Both the position numbers and the translations under genes were made by a program. This document shows, piece after piece, positions 24,298-31,528 of a stretch of 64,000 nt of DNA. The stretch spans positions 186,001-250,000 of the forward strand of contig JADJRJ010000029.1 in the NCBI GenBank assembly GCA_016712265.1, given 5' to 3'. Each line of letters opens with the position of its first letter. Within the stretch, counting starts at the first letter, position 1. The notes beneath the pieces were generated by a model. That model made no database searches. It had not been told where the DNA came from and saw nothing but the letters and a program-made list of their open reading frames with translations. This DNA comes from Gemmatimonadota bacterium (GTDB lineage Bacteria; Gemmatimonadota; Gemmatimonadetes; Gemmatimonadales; Gemmatimonadaceae).

Positions 24298-25668
24298 ATG
24301 AGCGACCAATCCCCCTTCCAGATCCTTCGCGAGCCGGTCCTGTCGGAGACTCGGGCGAATCTTGCGCGCTCGCGGGCTCGGCTGCTGCCACAGTTTCGTA
24401 CGCCGCAGCAAATGCTCGGGCGGCAGGGCAACGGGTGTGGCGCGACGATCGGTGCCATGCCCCGGTGCGACTTCGCGTGTCGCGGATGTTACCTGGGGGA
24501 TGAGGCCAACCGGATCCCGGCGGCGAGCGTGGAGGAGGTCAAGGCGCAGATGCGGGCCCTTCGGCCGCTGCTGGGGAATGCCGGGAACCTCCAACTGACC
24601 GATGGCGAGGTCACGCTGCGCCCCGCCGGGGAGATCGTCGAGCTCTTGCAGTACGCAACATCGCTGGGCCTGATCCCGATGTTGATGACGCACGGCGACT
24701 CCTTCCGTCGACAGCCCGGGCTCCTCGAACGCCTGATCGTCGAGGGCGGACTCCGTGAGGTCAGCATCCATGTCGACACGACGCAGCGCGGTCGCCGCGG
24801 TGATCGGTGGCGCGCGGCGCGCACGGAGGCGGAGCTGAATCCGCTCCGCGATGAATTCGCGGCGATGTTGCGCGACGCTGCGCGGGCCACGGGCGCGCCC
24901 GTCCGTGGTGCCACGACCATGACGGTGACCCGGGAGAACCTCGATGGGGTGCCCGACGTGATGCGGTGGCTGCTGCGGAATGCGGATGTGTTTCGCCTGG
25001 TCTCCTTTCAACCCATCGCGCAGGTGGGCCGCACGGAAGAGGGGCTCGGTGGCGGGGTGACGGTCGACGAGCTGTGGGACAGGATCGCGCACGGGCTGGG
25101 GACGACGGAGCTGTCGCGTGCCCATCAATGGTTGGGGCACCCCGGCTGCAATCGGTTTGTCCATGGGATCGTGGCGACGGGCGGGGAGCATGGGTCACGG
25201 TACCTGCCGGTCCGGGTGGACGGTGATGGGGACGGCCCGCGAATCGTGGATGAGTTCCTCGATCAGTTCGGCGGCGTGACCTTTCGGCGCGATGCAGGCG
25301 TGCGTCGCTGGCTCCGCGCTGCGGCACTGGCGTGGCATGCGCCGCGGACGACCCTGGGCAACGTGCCGGCGTTTGTCCGCTATTGGTTGCGACGCCTGGA
25401 TCCCGGCCATCCGTGGCGCGCCGCAGCCAACCTGCTCCGAGGCCGCACGCACCTGCAGTCACTGGTGGTGGTCAGCCACCACTTCATGAGTACCGAGGAG
25501 TTGACGACTCCCCTGGGGGAGGAGCGGCTCGCCCACTGCGTCTTTCACGTGCACGCACGCGGGGAGACGATGAGCATGTGCGAGGCCAACGCGCGAGATG
25601 GACGGACGCGATACTACCAAACGCTCCAGGGCGCCAAGGCGCCCGACGTACACGCGCTGGCCGAGTAG
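24298..25668 (+). CDS. Radical SAM protein of unknown function
   Basis: A 456-residue radical SAM enzyme, different from ArsS. The cluster-binding cysteines are C57, C61 and C64 (CDFACRGC), preceded by GNGCGATIG. LQLTDGEVTLRP stands where the GGE motif is expected, and VSIHVDTTQRGR is a later core strand. The C-terminal third carries His- and Cys-containing segments (WLGHPGCNRFVHG, VVVSHHFMSTEEL, HCVFHVHARGETMSMCEAN) that may bind metal or substrate. Reaction unknown. It follows a DUF547 gene and closes the island, so a step in arsenosugar or arsenolipid making is a reasonable guess but rests only on position. Confidence 0.75.
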   Translation: MSDQSPFQILREPVLSETRANLARSRARLLPQFRTPQQMLGRQGNGCGATIGAMPRCDFACRGCYLGDEANRIPAASVEEVKAQMRALRPLLGNAGNLQLTDGEVTLRPAGEIVELLQYATSLGLIPMLMTHGDSFRRQPGLLERLIVEGGLREVSIHVDTTQRGRRGDRWRAARTEAELNPLRDEFAAMLRDAARATGAPVRGATTMTVTRENLDGVPDVMRWLLRNADVFRLVSFQPIAQVGRTEEGLGGGVTVDELWDRIAHGLGTTELSRAHQWLGHPGCNRFVHGIVATGGEHGSRYLPVRVDGDGDGPRIVDEFLDQFGGVTFRRDAGVRRWLRAAALAWHAPRTTLGNVPAFVRYWLRRLDPGHPWRAAANLLRGRTHLQSLVVVSHHFMSTEELTTPLGEERLAHCVFHVHARGETMSMCEANARDGRTRYYQTLQGAKAPDVHALAE

Positions 25669-25731
25669 GCAGCCCCCTGCCCGCGAAGGCGCGGTCCGCT
25701 GCGGCGCACGGGACCCTGAAGCAGCAGGCGG

Positions 25732-26622
25732 CTAGGACACCGGGCTGACGAGCGCGTCCCAGCAGGCCCGTGCTATGTCCTGGATGAGCGCGCGAGCGAC
25801 GGCCTGGTCGGGAATGCCGCGGGTCAGCACGACCAGGATGAACGGGGGCCGGCCCCCCGGAGGAAAGATCAGGGCCGCGTCATGCAGCACCCCGGTGATC
25901 CAACCGGTCTTGTGGGCCACGCGGGTGCCGCTCGGCAATCCCGCCGGGATCTCGGCGCTGAACTCCTGCCGCTCGAGAATATCGAGCATCGCGCGCGTCC
26001 ACTCGGGTGCGGCAGCGCGATCTGACACGATCGCCTCCAAAAGGATGCCCAGGTCCCGGGCGCTCGTGCGGTTGATGATGCCCGCGTCGAACGCCTTGCC
26101 ATCCTCAACGCCCCGGGCCACGACCATGGTATTGGCGCCTAACGAGCGCACGGTGGCCTGGGCACGATCGGCCCCGAGGACTCCTATCAGGGCATTGGTG
26201 GCCAGGTTGCTGCTCCGTGTGATCATGCGCTCGGCGAGCTCGCGGAGTGGCACGTCCTGCCCCACACGGGCGTAGAGGGTACTGTCCGAGTCGTCCCCGG
26301 GGTCCAGCGTGAATGGTGAGCCGTCGACGACCGACGCGAAGCGATTCTCCAGGCGCAAGGTGGCGTTCGTGTCGATCCGACCGGCCTGCACCGCGCGGAC
26401 GTACTCCACCAACAGGGGGAGCTTCATCGTTGAGGCCGCGTGAAACAGGGAGTCACCCCGATGCTCCAGGGTGGCGTCGTCCGCCAGGTCACGAAGGTAG
26501 ACGCCCACGACGGCGCCGGGGACCCGGGTCTCCCGTTCGACAATCGCTTCCTGGAGGCCCGCAAAGCGATCGTCACGCGAGCAGGCGGCCAGGACGATGA
26601 GGCAGGCGATGAAGGCGCGCAT
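25732..26622 (-). CDS. Class A beta-lactamase-like serine hydrolase, lipoprotein
   Basis: A 296-residue lipoprotein (lipobox VLAAC, Cys14) with the class A penicillin-recognising fold. Its motifs are STMK (SxxK nucleophile), RSSN in place of the usual SDN, ARGVED in the omega-loop position and HKTGW (KTG box). The order and spacing fit beta-lactamases. The altered SDN box and omega loop make a D,D-peptidase or other serine hydrolase equally possible, so resistance should not be assumed. It stands alone, convergent with the radical SAM gene. Confidence 0.82.
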   Translation of the reverse strand: MRAFIACLIVLAACSRDDRFAGLQEAIVERETRVPGAVVGVYLRDLADDATLEHRGDSLFHAASTMKLPLLVEYVRAVQAGRIDTNATLRLENRFASVVDGSPFTLDPGDDSDSTLYARVGQDVPLRELAERMITRSSNLATNALIGVLGADRAQATVRSLGANTMVVARGVEDGKAFDAGIINRTSARDLGILLEAIVSDRAAAPEWTRAMLDILERQEFSAEIPAGLPSGTRVAHKTGWITGVLHDAALIFPPGGRPPFILVVLTRGIPDQAVARALIQDIARACWDALVSPVS

Positions 26623-26711
26623 GGTCCAAATATCGGGGTGATCGCCCCCCCGGGTCAGGGGCAGCCGTTGCCGTGGCCCTGCTGGGTCGTGTGTAGGGGA
26701 GACAGGAGCGA

Positions 26712-27200
26712 ATGATCACCATGCAGGAATTCTCCGGGGCCGAGACCGCCAGGGCCCTCGCGCTGGCCATGCAGGGAACGTCCGTGGTCGACGAGCCGCG
26801 GCGGAGCCGGCTGCGTTTTACCGGCCTGCACTTCGAACGCACGCCAAGCGCCCGGTGCACCGCGATCGTCGAGTTGGAGTGGACCCCGGGTGACGTGATC
26901 CGGGGACAGGCGGACGGTATCGCCAGCCCTCTCGGTGACCTTCGAGTCGTCGCCGACGCGACCCTGCGCGCGATCGAGTCCTTCACCAAGGGGACCGTGA
27001 CCCTGGAGTTGATCGGGGTGAAGACCATGCGCGCGTTTGACGCGAACGTGGTCATGGTCAGCGTGCTCGCACGCGGGACCGACGGCGAGCGTCGGCTTCT
27101 TGGTTGTCACCTCTCGGACGACAACCTCTCGCGCAGCACAGTGATCGCCACGCTGCAGGCGACCAATCGCGCACTGGGCAACACCATCGCCACGCGGTAA
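26712..27200 (+). CDS. Conserved hypothetical protein
   Basis: A 162-residue protein I do not recognise. A GGAG Shine-Dalgarno sequence lies seven bases before the ATG. There is no signal peptide or membrane segment. The middle alternates strands and one helix: a strand FTGLHFERTP, ADATLRAIESFT (helix), VTLELIGVKTM and VVMVSVLARG. It ends with a helical ATLQATNRALGNTIA. The strand-helix-strand order with a terminal ATLxATNR helix resembles a small alpha/beta ligand or dimerisation domain, loosely like the C-terminal regulatory domain of LeuA, but I would not name it. It is followed by a hairpin and then the MltD-like gene. Confidence 0.7.
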   Translation: MITMQEFSGAETARALALAMQGTSVVDEPRRSRLRFTGLHFERTPSARCTAIVELEWTPGDVIRGQADGIASPLGDLRVVADATLRAIESFTKGTVTLELIGVKTMRAFDANVVMVSVLARGTDGERRLLGCHLSDDNLSRSTVIATLQATNRALGNTIATR

Positions 27201-27222
27201 CCCCGACGCTCGTCAGGCAGGC

Positions 27223-27242
27223 GGTTCCCTTTGGCGGGAACC
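27223..27242 (+). terminator. Hairpin after the hypothetical gene
   Basis: Perfect seven-base-pair stem GGTTCCC / GGGAACC with a six-base loop, 23 bases past the stop. It has no T tract. It may end the short transcript before the lytic transglycosylase. Confidence 0.4.
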
Positions 27243-27291
27243 TCGGTGCAGATTGCGGGTTCAGGACAGGGCCTCAACCGGATTCCTGCGG

Positions 27292-28971
27292 ATGATGATG
27301 CAACGACGTCGGGTCGTGCACATGGCGGCGATGGTGGCTGTGGCGGCGTGTGGTCGGTCGTTGACTCCGGCGGCCGCTCCCGTGCACGCCCCCGTGATCG
27401 CGATGCCGGGGCAGGATTCCTCCCCGCCAGCACTCCAGGACGCGGCGCCCCGCTCGGAGGAGAGCGCGAGCGTACCGGCGGTTGTCATTCCGGACTCGTT
27501 GTCCAGTTCGCTGGAGCGCTCAATTGCTAGCGTCGGGGCCGCACTCGGCATCCCCCCTTTGTCCATCGGTGAGACGGCGGCGCAACCGGTTGAGGCGGAG
27601 GCGGTCTCCTGGGACCTGGACGTCCTATCGTACGCGACGCAGGAACATGTGGCGCGATATGTCACGCTGTTCAGCGGGTCGGCCCGCGAGCGCATCCAGT
27701 CACGCCTGTCGCGCGGCAAGGCATATGAGCCGATGATCCGCGAGAAGTTCCGGTCGCGCGGTATCCCGGAAGACCTGTATTACCTCGCCCTGGTCGAGAG
27801 TGGATACGACCCGCACGCGTACTCGCGTGCGGCGGCCGTCGGGATGTGGCAGTTCATGAGTTCCACGGCGCGTGGCGTGGGGCTACGCGTGGATCATTGG
27901 GTGGACGAACGCCGGGATCCCGTTCGTGCGACGGATGCTGCCGGCAAGTTCCTGAACATGCTCTACCAACAGTTTGGCTCGTACTACCTGGCGGCCGCCG
28001 CGTACAACGGAGGCCCCGGCCGGGTGTCTCGCGGCCTTGCCAGGTTCCAGGATGAACTCGAGGAAGTGGCGGGTGACGACCGATTTTTTGCGCTCGCCCA
28101 GCAGTCGTACCTGCGCCCCGAGACCCGGAACTATGTCCCGCAGCTCATCGCGGCGGCCCTGATCGGGAAAGAGCCAGCACGATACGGTTTGTCAGTGGTG
28201 GACGCTGCCCCGCCGTTCGCGTATGACTCCGTGCGGGTGCCCGCCCTCACGTCGCTGGGGCTCGTGGCCGAGCTGATCGGTCGCCCCGTCGCCGAGGTGC
28301 GCGACCTCAATTCCCACCTGTTGCGCGGCGTCACTCCCCCGAGTGGGGACGACCAGCTCCGCCTGCCGGTTGGCTCGCGTGAGCTGTTTGAGACGGCGTG
28401 GGATACCTTGCCGGCGGATACAAGACGGGCCTTCAGCACCGTGCGAGCAAAGAAGGGGCAGACCCTCGCGGCGCTGGCCCGGGCGAACGGCGTCGACGCG
28501 CGCCGCCTGGCCTGGTACAACCCGGGCCTTTCCTCGACCAAGCGCCTGCCTGCCGGCCGTGAGGTCCTCGTTCCGGCGGTCCATGTGATTGCGGCGTCTC
28601 GCGACGTCCCCAATCCGTCCATCGAGCGATACGGGAGCGCACCAAGCGGCGCGAATCGGGTGGTGCATGTCGTTCGTCGCGGCGAGTCACTTGGCCTGAT
28701 CGCACGCCGCTATCGGACAACGGTGGCGGGGCTGCAGCGCGCGAATGGGCTGAAGCGGACCGTGGTATACCCAGGCCAGACCATCATCATCCGGACGGCG
28801 GGGAGCCGGGCGCGGCCCGTGGCCCAACGTGGGGTATCGGCTCAGGCCAAGAAGAAGCCTGCGACACGGGGGAAGGCTACGGCGGCCAAGGCGGTCGCGC
28901 CGTCCAAGGGCGCCGGGGCTCCCAAGAAAGGTGCGAAGGCGACTCAGTCCAGCGTGCCGCGCCCCCGGTAG
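27292..28971 (+). CDS. MltD-like membrane-bound lytic transglycosylase with LysM domains
   Basis: A 559-residue cell-wall lyase that cuts the MurNAc-GlcNAc bond, forming 1,6-anhydroMurNAc. The signal ends in VAVAAC (a lipoprotein if the ATG at 27292 is used). The SLT domain is at about 150-290: LYYLALVESGYDPHAYSRAA with the catalytic Glu, AVGMWQFMSSTARGVGL, and YYLAAAAYNGGPGRV. A degenerate LysM (AKKGQTLAALARANGV) and a clear C-terminal LysM (VVRRGESLGLIARRYRTTV) bind peptidoglycan. The last 50 residues are a Lys/Ala/Pro-rich, highly basic tail of histone-H1-like composition, unusual for MltD. The 3' end overlaps the next gene, read on the opposite strand. Confidence 0.92.
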   Translation: MMMQRRRVVHMAAMVAVAACGRSLTPAAAPVHAPVIAMPGQDSSPPALQDAAPRSEESASVPAVVIPDSLSSSLERSIASVGAALGIPPLSIGETAAQPVEAEAVSWDLDVLSYATQEHVARYVTLFSGSARERIQSRLSRGKAYEPMIREKFRSRGIPEDLYYLALVESGYDPHAYSRAAAVGMWQFMSSTARGVGLRVDHWVDERRDPVRATDAAGKFLNMLYQQFGSYYLAAAAYNGGPGRVSRGLARFQDELEEVAGDDRFFALAQQSYLRPETRNYVPQLIAAALIGKEPARYGLSVVDAAPPFAYDSVRVPALTSLGLVAELIGRPVAEVRDLNSHLLRGVTPPSGDDQLRLPVGSRELFETAWDTLPADTRRAFSTVRAKKGQTLAALARANGVDARRLAWYNPGLSSTKRLPAGREVLVPAVHVIAASRDVPNPSIERYGSAPSGANRVVHVVRRGESLGLIARRYRTTVAGLQRANGLKRTVVYPGQTIIIRTAGSRARPVAQRGVSAQAKKKPATRGKATAAKAVAPSKGAGAPKKGAKATQSSVPRPR

Positions 28972-29645
28972 CCCTTGAGGACGATTCGGTCGTAGCCGTT
29001 GGACGCGTCGAGCGCGAGTTCTTGTGCCACCTCAACCGCCGCGGGACCCCGATTGTAGGCCAGGAGTGCCATCTGGACGTCGCCCTTCTGCCACTGGATG
29101 AGGCGTCGCAGGTATCGAAAGCCGATCCGCAGGTTGGTCTCCCGATGGTAGAGGCCCTCTCTCGTGATCCCCGGCTCGAACTCTCGAGCCGTCGCCAGCA
29201 TCAGCTGCGTCAGCCCGGCCGCGCCTACAGAGGACGTCGCGCGCTCCCGAAACGCACTCTCGAGCCGCACCACAGGGAACGCCAGCTCAGGGTCGAGTCG
29301 CTCGGCGATCGCCGCATCGTAGATCGCCCGCGCCAGGTCTGGAGTGATGCGATATCGCCGGGCATAGCCGAACACCCGATTCCAGCGCTCGAGTCTGGCC
29401 GAAGCGTTGGTGAGGTCGTCGCGGACCACACCCAGTTTCTTGTCCAGGGCCGTGACGACGGAGTCGTCCACGGCCAGCGGACGGGCGCTTGAGACGATGA
29501 CGGCCCCGGCTTCAACCGGCGCCCACGAGTAGCCCGCCAGCCCAGCGGCGGTCATCAGGGCGGCGAGCATCAGGCCGCCCCGAATGCGCCGCCGGCGGCG
29601 CTCGTGGTCACTGTGGTGGACGTAGGTGCCGCTCAGGTCCTTCAT
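28944..29645 (-). CDS. Lytic transglycosylase (SLT domain), membrane-anchored
   Basis: A 233-residue wall hydrolase. The ATG at 29645 has a GAGGAG Shine-Dalgarno sequence at five bases. A short basic cytoplasmic segment (ERRRRRIRGG) precedes one transmembrane helix (LMLAALMTAAGLAGYSW). The SLT domain carries PVVRLESAFRERATSS (catalytic Glu), AAGLTQLMLATA and MALLAYNRGPAAV. Its stop lies inside the end of the MltD-like gene, giving a 28-base tail-to-tail overlap. The final residues of each protein are thus encoded by both strands. It is followed upstream (divergently spaced) by moaC on the same strand. Confidence 0.9.
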   Translation of the reverse strand: MKDLSGTYVHHSDHERRRRRIRGGLMLAALMTAAGLAGYSWAPVEAGAVIVSSARPLAVDDSVVTALDKKLGVVRDDLTNASARLERWNRVFGYARRYRITPDLARAIYDAAIAERLDPELAFPVVRLESAFRERATSSVGAAGLTQLMLATAREFEPGITREGLYHRETNLRIGFRYLRRLIQWQKGDVQMALLAYNRGPAAVEVAQELALDASNGYDRIVLKGYRGRGTLD

Positions 29646-29676
29646 GGCGCTCCTCGTTGTCGGCAGGTGCGTTGGG

Positions 29677-30156
29677 TCAGGGATTGCGGACCCAGTCGCC
29701 GCTCTTGCCGCCCCGCTTTTCAAGGAGCGAAATCTCGCCGATGACCATCCCCTTATCCACCCCTTTCGCCATGTCGTAAAGTGTGATAAGGCTCACACTT
29801 ACGGCCACAATGGCCTCCATCTCGACCCCGGTCTGGGCGGTGGTGCGGGCGGTACAAGAGACCCGATAGCCTGGCAGGGCGTCGTCGGCGGCGAAATCGA
29901 TCGACACGTCGCTGAGGGGCACCTGATGGCAAAGCGGGATCAGATCGGCGGTACGCTTGGCCGCCAGAATTCCGGCCACGCGTGCGACGCCAAGCACGTC
30001 GCCCTTCGCGATCTGATTGTCCCGGATGGCACGCAGGGTTTCGGGGCGCATGATGATCTGGCCGCCGGCCACCGCAACCCGTTCGGTCGAGGGTTTGTCT
30101 CCGATGTCCACCATGCGGGCCCGTCCGGCCGCGTCAACATGAGTCAGGTCGGTCAT
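29677..30156 (-). CDS. moaC: Cyclic pyranopterin monophosphate synthase MoaC
   Basis: Second step of molybdenum cofactor synthesis: converts 3',8-cyclo-7,8-dihydro-GTP to cPMP. The 159 residues start MTDLTHVDAAGRARMVDIGDK. They contain AKGDVLGVARVAGILAAKRT, LIPLCHQVPLS, GVEMEAIVAVSV and LYDMAKGVDK, which hold the catalytic Lys, His and Asp/Glu residues of the family. The start at 30156 matches the family length but has only a weak ribosome site. The same frame is open to another ATG at 30348, preceded by a strong GGAGG, which would add 64 residues. No other moa gene is in the window. Confidence 0.93.
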   Translation of the reverse strand: MTDLTHVDAAGRARMVDIGDKPSTERVAVAGGQIIMRPETLRAIRDNQIAKGDVLGVARVAGILAAKRTADLIPLCHQVPLSDVSIDFAADDALPGYRVSCTARTTAQTGVEMEAIVAVSVSLITLYDMAKGVDKGMVIGEISLLEKRGGKSGDWVRNP

Positions 30157-30351
30157 GCGTGGCCTGGAGTAGCGGGGAAGTCGAGTGGAGGGTTTGGAAC
30201 GTCGTCCGATGGGTCGGACGAAGCCCTCGATCGCTGGTGTGCCGAAGGCACCGGCCCGCGCCGAAGGCTCATAACGGACCAGGACGATTTCCCGGTCATC
30301 ACCCAGTCGAATACGAGCCGCGGTCGGCTCCAGCTTGCGTGCCTGCATACG

Positions 30352-30360
30352 CTCCCCTCC
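30352..30360 (-). promoter_or_regulatory. Strong Shine-Dalgarno sequence for an upstream in-frame start of moaC
   Basis: On the minus strand GGAGGGGAG lies with its GGAGG seven bases before an ATG at 30348. The reading frame from that ATG runs without a stop into moaC. The segment 30157-30348 otherwise looks non-genic in length, but the first 45 codons keep a mostly G/C third base. It therefore either encodes an N-terminal MoaC extension or is chance in a high-GC genome. Confidence 0.4.
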
Positions 30361-30433
30361 CCAAAGGCGATCCCCACGTACTGCTCCAAGGATGGGAATT
30401 CGGGACTGCCCTGTGAACTGTGGAGAACCCCAG

Positions 30434-31516
30434 TCACGCGAGGGGGGAGCCGAGGCTGCGCTGGCACGCGGTGAGCAGCTCGGACGTGATGAGGGTAGGG
30501 TTGACGTTGCCCTGGGCGAGGACCTTGGCGTCTTCCACGCGTTCGATGCAGTGCCCCAGGCCGCGTGCGACCCGTTCATCACCCCGCTGCACGGCGGCGC
30601 GCATCGTGGCGCGCAACTCCAGGGCGACGGCCTCGAGGACGTCGGTGAAGGCACCGCGGGCTCCCGCGCTGCCCTGGGCAAGGGCCACGCGGGTCGTGCG
30701 CTCGACTCCATTGGTCGAGAGGGCGGCAACGAGCCGTCGCGCCGCATCCGCTGCGGTCGCGGTCGCCCCGGTGGAGAGGAGCCTTCCCGGGGCACCTGCG
30801 GCGATCTCCACCCACTGCGTCCGGCCACCGGCGAGCGCTCGCTCCTTCAGCGCATCTGCAACCGCCGGTTCGCCGAGCCACCCGTCAACGTCCGCATCCG
30901 CGAGCCGAGATACGCGCGCACCCACGACACGAGATCGAATGGTCGGAAGGAGCGCTCCTGGCGCGGAACTCGTGAGGAGGATCCAGGTGTTGGCCGGCGG
31001 TTCTTCGAGCAGCTTGAGGAATGCGTTCGCCGCTTGGTCGGCGCCCTCCTGTGACACCATGCGTTCGGCATCACCCACGATGATCACCTTCCGACGCGCC
31101 ATGGCCGGCGTGACCGAGGCGGCGCGCACGACCATGCGGATGGTCGGTACATAGATCCCCTCATTTCCAGGGGGCGACGCGTACAGCCCGGACGCCACCA
31201 CGCGCTCGCGAATGGCATCGGCGAGGTCTTGCCGCACTTCATCCGGGGATGCGTCTGAGTCCTTCAGGCGGGGTCGCGGAAACACCCAGGTGAGGTCGGG
31301 ATGCGTGAGCTCCTGGGAATAGCGGCACTGCGCACAGGCCTGGCACGCCGTGCCCGACTCACATAACAGCGTCTGCGCCAGCCAAATCGCGATACGCTGC
31401 TTTCCGATCCCGGGTTCCCCGTGCAGCAGGAGGCTCTGGGGAAGGGTGGCGTCACGCAGTGCCTGGGCGAACCTCGTGGTGAGGTTGCGATGGCCGTGGA
31501 GCGCGACGATGGGCAT
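30434..31516 (-). CDS. holB: DNA polymerase III delta' subunit
   Basis: Clamp-loader subunit of 360 residues. The AAA+ fold starts with HGHRNLTTRFAQAL, has the Walker-A-like loop LLHGEPGIGKQRIA, and a zinc-binding cysteine set (CESGTACQACAQC) near 52-64. A KVIIVGDAERM Walker-B-like strand follows, then ANAFLKLLEEPPANTWILLTS and the sensor/arginine-finger-like SRV in TIRSRV. Delta' usually does not hydrolyse ATP. This protein keeps a full GxxGxGK loop, as gamma/tau does, but the short C terminus fits HolB. It ends 86 bases before the alternative moaC start and follows the amidase gene by 12 bases. Confidence 0.9.
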   Translation of the reverse strand: MPIVALHGHRNLTTRFAQALRDATLPQSLLLHGEPGIGKQRIAIWLAQTLLCESGTACQACAQCRYSQELTHPDLTWVFPRPRLKDSDASPDEVRQDLADAIRERVVASGLYASPPGNEGIYVPTIRMVVRAASVTPAMARRKVIIVGDAERMVSQEGADQAANAFLKLLEEPPANTWILLTSSAPGALLPTIRSRVVGARVSRLADADVDGWLGEPAVADALKERALAGGRTQWVEIAAGAPGRLLSTGATATAADAARRLVAALSTNGVERTTRVALAQGSAGARGAFTDVLEAVALELRATMRAAVQRGDERVARGLGHCIERVEDAKVLAQGNVNPTLITSELLTACQRSLGSPLA

Positions 31517-31528
31517 GGCGGAAGATAG

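Noticed and set aside
25732..26622. Antibiotic-resistance beta-lactamase
   Set aside because: The class A fold is clear, but the SDN box is SSN and the omega loop is unlike known resistance enzymes, so a wall peptidase or general hydrolase is as likely.
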